49,222 nt of DNA from CAYQUC01 sp964514215. Its GTDB lineage: Bacteria > Pseudomonadota > Gammaproteobacteria > UBA6429 > Thiohalophilaceae. Shown here in pieces: positions 33,689-43,028 of the stretch (its first letter is position 1; each line of letters opens with the position of its first letter). A program made the position numbers and the translations under genes. Below the pieces are notes generated by a model. That model was not told the DNA's origin. It was given only the letters and a program-made list of their open reading frames with translations, and ran no database searches. Where the stretch lies: the NCBI GenBank assembly GCA_964514215.1, contig CAZEPW010000021.1, forward strand, positions 1 to 49,222. Direction: 5' to 3'.

Positions 33689-34063
33689 GTGAAATATTTT
33701 TATTTAACACTAGGTTGGTTGTTTTTTATCACCGGTATGATAGGTGCTGTGTTGCCTGTATTACCAACAACTATTTTTATGATTCTCGCTTTATGGGCGT
33801 TTTCTAAGAGTTCCGATAGGTTTCATCAATGGCTTTATAATCATAAAATTTTTGGAGCAGCACTACAGCAATGGCAACACTATAAAATAATTCCGATTAA
33901 AGCCAAAGTGCTCGCTATTACCATGATTAGCTTGAGTATGTTGTACCTTTATTTTTTTATTGAACTAACGAATTGGGTTGTTGTGTTGCTTGAACTGACA
34001 ATGATTAGTGTCATACTTTACATTTTGAGTAAACCGTCACATCGACCAAAAGATTTAGACTAG
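33689..34063 (+). CDS. ybaN: DUF454 (YbaN family) inner membrane protein
   Basis: A 124-residue membrane protein with the DUF454 signature: LGWLFFITGMIGAVLPVLPTT in the first helix, then FMILALWAFSKSSDRFHQWLYNHKIFG, then two further helices. GTG at 33689 is chosen because AAGG lies about seven bases upstream and the protein then aligns with the start of E. coli YbaN; a TTG at 33668 would add seven residues without a ribosome site. The function of the family is unknown. Confidence 0.85.
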   Translation: MKYFYLTLGWLFFITGMIGAVLPVLPTTIFMILALWAFSKSSDRFHQWLYNHKIFGAALQQWQHYKIIPIKAKVLAITMISLSMLYLYFFIELTNWVVVLLELTMISVILYILSKPSHRPKDLD

Positions 34064-34485
34064 CGATACAGCACTAAAGTAATTCGTTTGTGAGTATCGA
34101 GAGCGTCACTAAGTTGATCCGGATCAGGTGATTTGTGAAAAGCTAGGCACAGTCTAATATCGATAGGTTATACTTGATATCAAGCTGTGGGCTTAAATCT
34201 ATTGAACTAAATCAACAAGTTATTGAATTAGTTTCGTTGTATTATTGCCTGCATTATTTAAATTTGTTCGAGATAAAGATTCACTAATAAACACAATAAA
34301 AAACGATGTCCAGTTATTTTAATTTGCAGCAATCTTTTTTATACCCCTAAAAACCCATCTAAGACTTTGATTTATACCCATTTTTTGCTTTTATCCAAAC
34401 TTGACACATTAAACGTCAGTAGCCTAGACTGACGGCTAACAAAAAACGCTAATAATATAAAGAAGCAATAGGTAATCTTCCAATC
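34064..34485. other. Long upstream region of the nuo operon
   Basis: About 420 bases without a credible gene. The last 150 bases look regulatory: direct repeats TTTATACCC at 34338-34346 and 34371-34379 (33 bases apart), a -35 hexamer TTGACA, and an inverted repeat over the -10 area. The first 270 bases show nothing I can name. Confidence 0.6.
34401..34434 (+). promoter_or_regulatory. Candidate nuo promoter with overlapping inverted repeat
   Basis: TTGACA at 34401-34406 is a perfect -35 and TAGACT at 34425-34430 a four-of-six -10 with an 18-base spacer. CGTCAGT (34414-34420) and ACTGACG (34428-34434) form a perfect 7-base inverted repeat across the spacer and -10, placed like a repressor operator. 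A start near 34437 would give a leader of about 50 bases to nuoA. A second candidate -10, TAATAT, lies at 34453. Confidence 0.5.
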
Positions 34486-34842
34486 ATGCTAGAGAATTAT
34501 TTACCAATTTTAATCTTTCTTATCGTCGGTTTTGCCTTCGGTGGGCTTCTTGTGATGATGGGCTTTGTTCTTGGGCCAAGTAAACCCGATAAAGATAAGA
34601 ATTCTGCTTATGAATGTGGATTTGAAGCATTTGAAGATTCGCGAATGAAATTTGATATTCGTTATTATCTGGTTGCAATTTTATTTATCATTTTTGATTT
34701 GGAAATCGCATTCTTATTTCCATGGGCCATTGTGTTAAAAGAAATAGGCATGTTCGGTTTTATTTCTATGGTTATATTCCTTGGTATCTTGGTTATTGGA
34801 TTCATCTATGAATGGATGAAAGGGGCACTCGAATGGGAATAG
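34486..34842 (+). CDS. nuoA: NADH-quinone oxidoreductase subunit A
   Basis: A 118-residue membrane subunit of complex I with three transmembrane helices (about 6-28, 61-83 and 88-110). The conserved loop YECGFEAFEDSRMKFDIRYYLVAILFIIFDLEIAFLFPW is intact, including the cysteine and the acidic residues near the quinone channel. It is the first gene of the operon. Its stop lies ten bases inside nuoB. Confidence 0.97.
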   Translation: MLENYLPILIFLIVGFAFGGLLVMMGFVLGPSKPDKDKNSAYECGFEAFEDSRMKFDIRYYLVAILFIIFDLEIAFLFPWAIVLKEIGMFGFISMVIFLGILVIGFIYEWMKGALEWE

Positions 34843-35312
34843 AAGGTGTTCTACAAAAAGGTGTTGTCACGACATCGGCAGATGCACTAATCAATTGGGC
34901 TCGAACCGGTTCATTATGGCCAATGACGTTTGGTTTAGCTTGCTGCGCGGTTGAAATGATGCACGCCGCAGCTTCTCGGTATGATATGGATCGGATGGGA
35001 ATTTTATTCCGGCCAAGTCCAAGGCAGTCTGATGTGATGATAGTGGCAGGAACTCTGGTTAATAAAATGGCTCCTGCACTGCGTAAAGTTTATGATCAAA
35101 TGGCTGAACCTCGATGGGTGATTTCAATGGGCTCGTGTGCGAATGGCGGTGGTTATTATCATTATTCTTATTCCGTTGTTCGGGGCTGTGATCGAATCGT
35201 TCCGGTTGATATTTATGTCCCGGGTTGTCCACCAACTGCTGAAGCATTGTTGTATGGCATCATTCAATTACAAAGAAAGATTCGACGTACCAACACAATC
35301 GCACGCTCATGA
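34833..35312 (+). CDS. nuoB: NADH-quinone oxidoreductase subunit B
   Basis: A 159-residue peripheral subunit that carries cluster N2, the last iron-sulfur centre before quinone. The four ligands are the tandem C37-C38 (LACCAVEMM), C102 (GSCANGGGYY) and C132 (PGCPPTAEAL). ATG at 34833 is chosen because AAGGGGC lies just upstream; a further upstream ATG at 34812 would add seven non-conserved residues. It overlaps the nuoA end by ten bases, so the two are translationally coupled. Confidence 0.97.
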   Translation: MGIEGVLQKGVVTTSADALINWARTGSLWPMTFGLACCAVEMMHAAASRYDMDRMGILFRPSPRQSDVMIVAGTLVNKMAPALRKVYDQMAEPRWVISMGSCANGGGYYHYSYSVVRGCDRIVPVDIYVPGCPPTAEALLYGIIQLQRKIRRTNTIARS

Positions 35313-35321
35313 GAACCTAAG

Positions 35322-35933
35322 ATGTCGGAATATTATAAAAATTTAACTTCTCTTATTCGATACGAACTATCCGGTTTAATTGAAAATGTTGTTTGTGAAC
35401 ATGGTGAGGTAACCGTTGTAGTCGCGAAAGATAAACTACTTGAAGTCTGCACTTTATTAAGAGATGGAACCAGTTTTGGATTTGAGCAACTCATTGATGT
35501 TTGTGGCGTTGATTATTTAGAGTATCAAGATGGAAAATGGGACCATCCCAGATTCGCTTCAGTTTATCATTTATTATCCATAAAAAATAATCATCGCCTG
35601 CGTGTTAAAACATATTTGGAAGAAGATTCTCTTATTGTTGATTCCGTTATTGAAATATGGAGTTGTGCCAATTGGTTTGAACGAGAAGCTTTTGATTTAT
35701 ATGGTATCTTATATGATGGACACCCGGATCTCCGGCGAATATTAACAGATTATGGTTTTGTTGGTCATCCATTCCGGAAAGACTTTCCATTAATAGGCAA
35801 TGTTGAAATGCGTTATGACGAAACCAAAAAACGTGTTGTTTATGAACCGGTATCAATTGATGCCCGAATAACACAACCGAAAGTGATCCGCGATGATCAC
35901 CGCTATATTGACCGATTAGAAGAACAGGAATAA
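35322..35933 (+). CDS. nuoC: NADH-quinone oxidoreductase subunit C
   Basis: A 203-residue peripheral-arm subunit (30 kDa family). The family signature WFEREAFDLYGILYDGHPDLRRILTDYGFVGHPFRKDFPL lies at about residues 117-156. It is a separate gene from nuoD, unlike the fused nuoCD of Escherichia and Pseudomonas. It lies nine bases after nuoB and four before nuoD. Confidence 0.97.
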   Translation: MSEYYKNLTSLIRYELSGLIENVVCEHGEVTVVVAKDKLLEVCTLLRDGTSFGFEQLIDVCGVDYLEYQDGKWDHPRFASVYHLLSIKNNHRLRVKTYLEEDSLIVDSVIEIWSCANWFEREAFDLYGILYDGHPDLRRILTDYGFVGHPFRKDFPLIGNVEMRYDETKKRVVYEPVSIDARITQPKVIRDDHRYIDRLEEQE

Positions 35934-35937
35934 ATAG

Positions 35938-37191
35938 ATGCCTGAAATACGTAACTATACAATGAACTTTGGACCGCAACATCCTGCGGCACATGGTGTA
36001 TTACGTTTAGTCTTAGAGCTTGATGGAGAAGTCGTTCAACGAGCCGATCCTCATGTCGGTTTATTACATCGAGCAACAGAAAAATTAGCTGAAAGTAAAC
36101 CCTATAATCAAAGCATTCCTTATATGGATCGACTTGATTACGTTTCAATGATGTGTAACGAACACGGTTATGTTTTAGCATTAGAAAAATTATTAGGTGT
36201 TACTTCTCCTATACGAGCACAATATATTCGAGTGATGTTTGATGAAATTACCCGAATTTTGAATCACTTGATGTGGATAGGAACGCATGCACTAGACGTT
36301 GGTGCAATGACGATGTTTTTATATGCCTTTCGTGAACGTGAAGATTTAATGGACATGTATGAAGCTGTTTCAGGTGCTCGAATGCATGCTGCTTATTATC
36401 GTCCCGGTGGCGTTTACCGAGACTTACCCGATGAAATGCCTCGGTTTACACAAACAAAATTTGTGAGTGCGTCAAAAGCATCTCAATTAAATGATAACCG
36501 TGGCGGTTCATTGCTTGATTTCATCGATGATTTTTGTATTCGGTTTGATACCCATGTTGACGAATATGAAACATTATTAACAGACAATCGAATTTGGAAA
36601 CAACGTACAGTTGATATTGCTATTGTGAGCCCTGAAAGAGCATTACAACTTGGCTTTACCGGCCCAATGCTGCGAGGCTCAGGAATTGAGTGGGATCTTA
36701 GACGAAAACAACCTTATGAAGTTTATGATAAGTTAGATTTTAATATTCCCGTTGGTGTTAATGGTGATTGTTATGATCGTTATTTAGTGCGAATGGAAGA
36801 GTTTAGAGAGTCTAATAAAATTATTAAACAGTGTGTGAAATGGTTACGAGAAAATCCAGGGCCGGTGATGCTCGATGATCATAAATTAACACCGCCTAAA
36901 CGTACTGATATGAAAGATGATATGGAGTCATTAATTCATCACTTCAAACTATTTACCGAAGGTTATACCTTACCGGCAGGAGAAGTTTACACGGCAATAG
37001 AACATCCTAAAGGTGAGTTTGGTTGTTATCTGGTATCAGATGGTGCAAATAAACCGTATCGATTAAAAATTCGCGCGCCGGGTTTTCCGCATTTAGCTGC
37101 AATGGATGAAATGACCGTGGGCCATATGATCTCTGATGTTGTGACAGTGATTGGAACCATGGATGTTGTGTTTGGAGAAATAGACAGATGA
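35938..37191 (+). CDS. nuoD: NADH-quinone oxidoreductase subunit D
   Basis: A 417-residue 49-kDa-type subunit that forms the quinone-binding pocket with NuoB. It begins with NFGPQHPAAHGVLRLVLELDGE (about residues 11-32). H-bearing GLLHRATEKL and the YVSMMCNEHGY loop follow, and it ends with FGEIDR, the arginine-terminated tail usual for the family. It derives from the hydrogenase large subunit but lacks the NiFe cysteines. The stop overlaps the nuoE start by four bases. Confidence 0.98.
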   Translation: MPEIRNYTMNFGPQHPAAHGVLRLVLELDGEVVQRADPHVGLLHRATEKLAESKPYNQSIPYMDRLDYVSMMCNEHGYVLALEKLLGVTSPIRAQYIRVMFDEITRILNHLMWIGTHALDVGAMTMFLYAFREREDLMDMYEAVSGARMHAAYYRPGGVYRDLPDEMPRFTQTKFVSASKASQLNDNRGGSLLDFIDDFCIRFDTHVDEYETLLTDNRIWKQRTVDIAIVSPERALQLGFTGPMLRGSGIEWDLRRKQPYEVYDKLDFNIPVGVNGDCYDRYLVRMEEFRESNKIIKQCVKWLRENPGPVMLDDHKLTPPKRTDMKDDMESLIHHFKLFTEGYTLPAGEVYTAIEHPKGEFGCYLVSDGANKPYRLKIRAPGFPHLAAMDEMTVGHMISDVVTVIGTMDVVFGEIDR

Positions 37192-37700
37192 TCTCTTCTC
37201 GAAAGAAAGTTGTAAGCAAATTAGCATTAATTACTGATGCTTCTCGTGCTGATATTGATAATTGGATAGCAAAATATCCTGATGATAAAAAGTGTGGGGC
37301 AGTTATGGCTGCGCTTCGAATTTTACAAGATCAAAATGATGGTTCGCTAACAACAGATTTAATGGATGCAGTTGCAGAATATCTTGAGATGCAAGCAATT
37401 GAAGTATACGAAGTAGCCACTTTTTACTCGATGTATGAACTAAATCCAGTCGGGCAACATAAAATTTGTGTTTGCACCAATATCTCGTGTTTGCTTTGCG
37501 GTTCAAAACAAGTTGTTGATCATTTGGAGCAAAAGCTGGGAATTAAAATGGGCGAAGTGACTGCCGATGGTAAATTTTCATTAAAAGAAGTTGAATGCCT
37601 TGGTGCCTGTGTGAATGCGCCAATGTGTCAAATTGGCAATGAGTATTATGAAAAACTAACCCCAAAAATATTGGACAACATTCTGGATGGATTAAAATAA
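37188..37700 (+). CDS. nuoE: NADH-quinone oxidoreductase subunit E
   Basis: A 170-residue thioredoxin-fold subunit of the NADH module carrying the [2Fe-2S] cluster N1a. Ligands are C96 and C101 (CTNISC) and C137 and C141 (ECLGAC). The helical N-terminal domain includes YEVATFYSMYELNPVGQHKI. It starts inside the nuoD stop (ATGA overlap) and its TAA shares a base with the nuoF ATG. Confidence 0.97.
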   Translation: MISSRKKVVSKLALITDASRADIDNWIAKYPDDKKCGAVMAALRILQDQNDGSLTTDLMDAVAEYLEMQAIEVYEVATFYSMYELNPVGQHKICVCTNISCLLCGSKQVVDHLEQKLGIKMGEVTADGKFSLKEVECLGACVNAPMCQIGNEYYEKLTPKILDNILDGLK

Positions 37701-38989
37701 TGGCAAACGAAGTTTGTTTTCGCACATTAGATTTTGATGAACCGTATTCACTTGAAAGTTATTTAAAAGTGGGTGGCTATTCTGTTTGGAAAAAAATCTT
37801 AAAAGAAAAAACCAAACCAGAAGATATCATAGCAGAATTAAAAACTTCCGGTCTTCGTGGAAGAGGCGGAGCAGGATTTCCTACCGGATTAAAGTGGAGC
37901 TTTATGCCACGCTCGGCACCCGTTCAAAAATACATTGTTTGTAATTCCGATGAAGGCGAGCCTGGTACTTGCAAAGACCGTGATATCTTACGTTATAACC
38001 CGCATCAATTAATTGAAGGAATGGCCATTGCCGGTTACACCATTAACGCAACCGTTGGTTTTAACTACATTCGGGGTGAGTTCTGGGAACCCTATGAACG
38101 AATGGAAGCGGCTTTAGAAGAAGCACGTAAAGCAGGTTTGTTGGGTGATAATATATTAAATTCCGGAATTGATTTTGATATGCACAACCACTTGGGCGCT
38201 GGTGCCTATATTTGTGGTGAAGAAACTGCCTTGCTCGAATCGATTGAAGGTAAAAAAGGCCAGCCTCGATATAAACCGCCATTTCCAGCCAATTATGGTT
38301 TATTTGGTAAACCAACAACCATAAACAATACAGAAACACTTGCATCGGTGCCGGTGATTTTAGAAAAGGGCGGTCAATGGTTTTTAGAACAAGGTATTCC
38401 TAATAATGGCGGTACTAAATTATTTAGTGTCTCTGGCCATGTTAATAAACCCGGTAATTTTGAAGTCGCACTTGGAACACCTTTTTCAAAATTACTAGAA
38501 ATGGCCGGTGGTGTTCGTGATGGTCACAAAATAAAAGCAGTCATACCGGGAGGCTCGTCTACTCCAGTGGTACCGGGCAATATCATGATGGACGTCAATA
38601 TGGATTATGATTCACTGACAAAAGCCGGAACCATGTTAGGCGCAGGTTCGGTTATCGTCATGGATGAATCTACCTGTATGGTGCAAGCACTTGCACGTTT
38701 ATCACATTTTTATTTTGAAGAGTCTTGTGGCCAATGCACACCTTGTCGAGAAGGGACGGGTTGGTTAGCCCGTATGTTACATCGAATTGAACATGGTCAT
38801 GGTGTGCCGGAAGATATTGAGTTATTAAATGATGTTGCTAATAGAATTGAAGGACGAACTATTTGTGGCCTAGGCGATGCAGCCGCATGGCCGGTACAAA
38901 GTTTTATTAAACACTTTAGAACTGAGTTTGATTACCACATAGTTCATGGATCTTGCATGAAAGGCACTGGCATTCATGCAGGTTATTAA
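37700..38989 (+). CDS. nuoF: NADH-quinone oxidoreductase subunit F
   Basis: A 429-residue catalytic subunit that oxidises NADH with FMN. The NADH-binding glycine loop GRGGAGFPTGLKW is at 54-66, and the FMN region includes CNSDEGEPGTCKDRD and GAGAYICGEETALLESIEG. Cluster N3 ligands are C343, C346 and C349 (SCGQCTPCREGTGW) and C389 (RTICGLGDAAAWP). It shares one base with the nuoE stop codon. Confidence 0.98.
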   Translation: MANEVCFRTLDFDEPYSLESYLKVGGYSVWKKILKEKTKPEDIIAELKTSGLRGRGGAGFPTGLKWSFMPRSAPVQKYIVCNSDEGEPGTCKDRDILRYNPHQLIEGMAIAGYTINATVGFNYIRGEFWEPYERMEAALEEARKAGLLGDNILNSGIDFDMHNHLGAGAYICGEETALLESIEGKKGQPRYKPPFPANYGLFGKPTTINNTETLASVPVILEKGGQWFLEQGIPNNGGTKLFSVSGHVNKPGNFEVALGTPFSKLLEMAGGVRDGHKIKAVIPGGSSTPVVPGNIMMDVNMDYDSLTKAGTMLGAGSVIVMDESTCMVQALARLSHFYFEESCGQCTPCREGTGWLARMLHRIEHGHGVPEDIELLNDVANRIEGRTICGLGDAAAWPVQSFIKHFRTEFDYHIVHGSCMKGTGIHAGY

Positions 38990-39038
38990 ATAAAAATTAT
39001 ATTTCAATAAAATACGTTCATAAACTAAAAAATATATT

Positions 39039-41405
39039 ATGGTCAACATAGAAATAAATGGTCAAGCTATCGAAGCTGAAGATGGCAGTATGGTGATTCA
39101 GGCTGCCGATGCGGTTGGAATTACGATTCCGCGATTTTGTTACCATAAAAAATTATCGGTTGCTGCAAATTGCCGGATGTGTCTGGTTGAAGTTGAAAAA
39201 GCACCTAAACCAATGCCCGCTTGTGCAACGCCGGTAACCGAAGGCATGAAAATATTCACGCAATCGAAAAAAGCGATTGAGGCACAAAAAAGTGTCATGG
39301 AATTTTTATTAATTAATCATCCTCTTGATTGTCCAATTTGTGATCAAGGTGGTGAGTGTGAGTTACAAGACATCGCCATGGGATATGGTAAAAGCAGTTC
39401 CCGTTTTAATTTAACTAAACGGGTTGTGCCCAATAAAAATCTCGGTTCCTTAATTGCAACGGATATGACACGCTGTATTCATTGCACTCGCTGTGTTCGA
39501 TTTGGTCAAGAAATTGCTGGCATTATGGAATTAGGTGCGACGGGTCGCGGCGAATTCATGAAAATCGGCACCTATATCGAAAAAGCGGTGTCATCTGAAT
39601 TATCCGGTAATGTTATTGATCTTTGTCCGGTTGGCGCGCTAACATCAAAACCGTATCGTTTTCATGGTCGTCCGTGGGATAACACTCAAATAAATGCTAT
39701 TTCAGCACACGATTGTATTGGCAGTAATATTTCAATCGAAGTTTGTCGTAACAAAGTGCGGCGAGTGTTACCGCGTGACAATGATGCCATCAATGAGTCG
39801 TGGATCTCCGATCGTGATCGCTTTAGTTATGAAGCTCTAGAACACGAACAACGTTTAACAAAACCAATGATTAAACAAGGCAATACATGGAAAGAAGTGG
39901 ATTGGCAAACAGCATTAAATTATGCAGTTGAAGGCATTAAAACGGTTATTGCTAAAGATGGTGCCGATTCAATTGGTAGTTTAATTTCACCTTCTGCAAC
40001 CGTTGAAGAAATGGCCTTATTACAAAAATTAACACGAGCGTTAGGATCAAATAACATTGATCATCGTTTGCGTCAAAGTGATTTTGAGCTACAAAATAAC
40101 GTCGCACTGTTTCCCTCTTTAGGCATGTCTTTAGAGAATATAGAAGAATTAAACGCGCTATTGTTAGTCGGTTCAAATATTCGGAAAGACCAACCGATGA
40201 TTGCCCACCGTATTCGGAAAGCAACTAAACAACATGCCCAAGTGATGGTTGTGAATACTTGCGACTATGATTTAAATTTCCCAAAATCGGCTGAAATAAT
40301 TTGTAACCCGGCACAAACAGTTAGTGAATTAGCTGCAATTTTAAAAGCGTTAAATGATAAATCCTCAGAAACTACAATGGAGTCTGGATTAGAGAAATTA
40401 ATCAAACAAGTGTCGGTAGAGCAACATCATATTGAAATTGCAGAGACTCTATTGAAAGCAGAAAATGCGGCGGTTATGGTAGGTACTCAGGCTATATATC
40501 AAGCTGAGTATTCAGTATTAACAGCTTTAGCAACTCAAATTGCACAATTAAGTCATGCTCATATATCCATTTTAACGGAAGGTTGTAATAGTTCAGGAGC
40601 ATGGATGGCTGGTTGTATTCCGCATCGTTTGGAAGCCGGACAAAAAAGTACTGATATCGGTTTAAACGCATTAGAAATGACAACTACTGGACGTAATGCT
40701 TTTTTTCTTGTTGGTGTTGAACCTGAATTGGATTGTATTGCAGCAGCGCAAGCTTTGATTCAAATGGATGATGCCGACTTTGTAGTGAGCATGACAGCTT
40801 ACAGTAGTGACGCGATGAAAAATTACGCTGATGTTATGTTGCCGATCGCACCATTCACTGAAACATCGGGTACTTACGTTAATATTGAAGGTATTTGGCA
40901 AAGCTTTAACGGCAGCGTAACACCTTTAGCTGAATCTCGACCAGCATGGAAAGTATTACGCGTGTTGGGAAATTTATTTGAACTTAGTGGTTTTGACTAT
41001 ATAAGCAGCGAAGAAGTACGGGATGAATTAAAAAATAAAGTTGATTCAGCAAGTGTGGATGTCACGTGGCAAAATCCTAAAACATTACCTTCAAGCAATG
41101 GTGCGTTAATGCGAATTGCTTATGCGGCAATATACGATATTGATAGCATGGTGCGACGTTCTAATGCGCTACGCAAAACTCAAGATGCTGTTCCTGCTGC
41201 TTTCTATATTAATTCTAATACCGCTGAGAAAAACAAACTTAATGATGATGAAAAAGCTGTCCTGCAACAAAATAATTTAGAGGTGATTCTTCCTGTTGTT
41301 ATTGATGATGGGATTCCTGATAACTGTGTGCTCACTCCAATTGGAATGGAAGCAACAAATGGCTTGTCCCAAATTACCGGGTCAGTTGAATTGAGAAAGG
41401 CATAA
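39039..41405 (+). CDS. nuoG: NADH-quinone oxidoreductase subunit G
   Basis: A 788-residue iron-sulfur subunit. N1b is bound by C34, C45, C48 and C62. The His/Cys cluster (N5) is bound by H94, C98, C101 and C107 (HPLDCPICDQGGECEL). N4 is bound by C146, C149, C152 and C196. In the region where E. coli NuoG has the CxxC...C set for cluster N7, only C226 and C236 remain, so N7 is probably absent. The C-terminal two thirds are molybdopterin-oxidoreductase-like. It is shorter than the 908 residues of E. coli and fits the type found in alpha- and betaproteobacteria and mitochondria. Confidence 0.97.
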   Translation: MVNIEINGQAIEAEDGSMVIQAADAVGITIPRFCYHKKLSVAANCRMCLVEVEKAPKPMPACATPVTEGMKIFTQSKKAIEAQKSVMEFLLINHPLDCPICDQGGECELQDIAMGYGKSSSRFNLTKRVVPNKNLGSLIATDMTRCIHCTRCVRFGQEIAGIMELGATGRGEFMKIGTYIEKAVSSELSGNVIDLCPVGALTSKPYRFHGRPWDNTQINAISAHDCIGSNISIEVCRNKVRRVLPRDNDAINESWISDRDRFSYEALEHEQRLTKPMIKQGNTWKEVDWQTALNYAVEGIKTVIAKDGADSIGSLISPSATVEEMALLQKLTRALGSNNIDHRLRQSDFELQNNVALFPSLGMSLENIEELNALLLVGSNIRKDQPMIAHRIRKATKQHAQVMVVNTCDYDLNFPKSAEIICNPAQTVSELAAILKALNDKSSETTMESGLEKLIKQVSVEQHHIEIAETLLKAENAAVMVGTQAIYQAEYSVLTALATQIAQLSHAHISILTEGCNSSGAWMAGCIPHRLEAGQKSTDIGLNALEMTTTGRNAFFLVGVEPELDCIAAAQALIQMDDADFVVSMTAYSSDAMKNYADVMLPIAPFTETSGTYVNIEGIWQSFNGSVTPLAESRPAWKVLRVLGNLFELSGFDYISSEEVRDELKNKVDSASVDVTWQNPKTLPSSNGALMRIAYAAIYDIDSMVRRSNALRKTQDAVPAAFYINSNTAEKNKLNDDEKAVLQQNNLEVILPVVIDDGIPDNCVLTPIGMEATNGLSQITGSVELRKA

Positions 41406-41415
41406 CGGGGACATA

Positions 41416-42528
41416 ATGATAGACTCAATACTAAATGGCGTTGTTAATTTTTATGACAGTTATGTTGTTTTTCAAATATTAATAAAAATTGTCATTATTA
41501 TTTTTCCACTGATTATATGTGTTGCATATCTTACCTATTTTGAGCGCAAAGTTATTAGCTATATGCAGGCGCGAATTGGACCTAACCGCGTAGGTCCTAA
41601 AGGTTTGTTTCAACCTTTTGCCGATACCTTTAAACTGATGTTTAAAGAAATTATTATTCCTGCATCTGCCAGTAAGTTTTTGTTTATTATTGCGCCGATG
41701 ATTTCACTTGGAACAGCATTAGCAGCATGGGCAGTGGTGCCGTTTAATGCGCATTTAATGCTCTCGGATATTAACGCCGGATTACTCTATGTTTTAGCCA
41801 TTACTTCATTGGGTGTTTACGGTGTTATCTTGGCTGGCTGGGCATCAAACTCTAAATATGCAATGTTGGGTGCGTTACGCTCGGCAGCACAAATCGTGTC
41901 TTATGAAATCGCGATGGGCTTTGCTTTGGTGGGGGTCTTGATTGCTGCTCAAAGTATGAATTTAGGCGCAATTGTAGCAGCACAAAGTGGCGAATACGGT
42001 TTATTTAGTTTCTTCTGGTTACCGTTATTACCTTTATTTGTGGTTTATTTTATTTCTGGTGTCGCTGAAACCAATCGGGCTCCATTTGATGTGGCCGAGG
42101 GCGAATCTGAAATTGTTGCAGGTTTTCATGTCGAATACTCGGGCATGGCCTTTGCCGTATTCTTTTTAGCGGAATACGCCAATATGATTATTATTGCAAT
42201 GTTAGCAACGCTAATGTTTTTAGGTGGTTGGTTATCACCGTTGCAAGGTTGGATTCCCGATAGTGTGTTATCGGTGCCTGTTATTGGTGCTTTACTTGGT
42301 GATGGTATCCATTGGTTATTTTTAAAAACGGCATTCTTTTTATTCTTGTTTTTATGGTTCCGTGCGACATTCCCACGTTATCGATATGATCAGATTATGC
42401 GATTGGGTTGGAAAGTATTTATTCCGATCACGATTGTGTGGTTACTTGTTGTGGCATTATTATTGTTAACAAATACACCGCCTTGGTTTAGTGCGGCAGA
42501 AATTAGCGTAGGCGCAGGGCAAAGTTAA
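41416..42528 (+). CDS. nuoH: NADH-quinone oxidoreductase subunit H
   Basis: A 370-residue membrane subunit at the junction of the two arms, with about eight to nine transmembrane helices. The signature LTYFERKVISYMQARIGPNRVGPKG is followed by FQPFADTFKLMFKE. The loop AETNRAPFDVAEGESEIVAGFHVEYSGM carries the acidic residues of the E-channel. It starts ten bases after nuoG with a clear purine-rich ribosome site (GGGGA) and is followed by nuoI after one base. Confidence 0.98.
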   Translation: MIDSILNGVVNFYDSYVVFQILIKIVIIIFPLIICVAYLTYFERKVISYMQARIGPNRVGPKGLFQPFADTFKLMFKEIIIPASASKFLFIIAPMISLGTALAAWAVVPFNAHLMLSDINAGLLYVLAITSLGVYGVILAGWASNSKYAMLGALRSAAQIVSYEIAMGFALVGVLIAAQSMNLGAIVAAQSGEYGLFSFFWLPLLPLFVVYFISGVAETNRAPFDVAEGESEIVAGFHVEYSGMAFAVFFLAEYANMIIIAMLATLMFLGGWLSPLQGWIPDSVLSVPVIGALLGDGIHWLFLKTAFFLFLFLWFRATFPRYRYDQIMRLGWKVFIPITIVWLLVVALLLLTNTPPWFSAAEISVGAGQS

Positions 42529-42529
42529 A

Positions 42530-43018
42530 ATGAGTCAATTTGGTCGAATTTTTAAAAGCCTTTTTCTTTTGGAATTATTCAAAGGCTTATCGGTAACGGG
42601 ACGTTATTTTTTTAAACGAAAATTTACCATTCAATACCCAGAAGAAAAGGCGCCAATCTCGCCACGTTTTCGAGGACGACATGCCTTACGTCGATATGCC
42701 AATGGTGAAGAGCGGTGTATTGCGTGTAAGCTTTGTGAAGCAGTATGCCCGGCTTTAGCGATAACAATCGATTCTGAAATGCGCGATGATGGCACCAGAC
42801 GAACAACCCGATATGACATTGATTTATCAAAATGTATTTTTTGCGGTTACTGTGAAGAGTCGTGTCCGGTTGATTCCATTGTTGAAACCCACGTATATGA
42901 ATACCACGCGGAAGTCCGTGAAGATTTGTATATGACTAAAGAAAAATTATTGGCCTTTGGTGATGAATATGAACAACAAATTGCCGCAGCCCGTTTAAAG
43001 GATGCTAACTACCGTTAA
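42530..43018 (+). CDS. nuoI: NADH-quinone oxidoreductase subunit I
   Basis: A 162-residue ferredoxin-like subunit with two [4Fe-4S] clusters (N6a and N6b). Ligands are C63, C66, C69 and C73 (CIACKLCEAVC) and C102, C105, C108 and C112 (CIFCGYCEESC). An amphipathic N-terminal helix places it on the membrane next to NuoH. It passes electrons from the NuoG chain to N2 in NuoB. Confidence 0.98.
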   Translation: MSQFGRIFKSLFLLELFKGLSVTGRYFFKRKFTIQYPEEKAPISPRFRGRHALRRYANGEERCIACKLCEAVCPALAITIDSEMRDDGTRRTTRYDIDLSKCIFCGYCEESCPVDSIVETHVYEYHAEVREDLYMTKEKLLAFGDEYEQQIAAARLKDANYR

Positions 43019-43028
43019 GTAAAAAATT

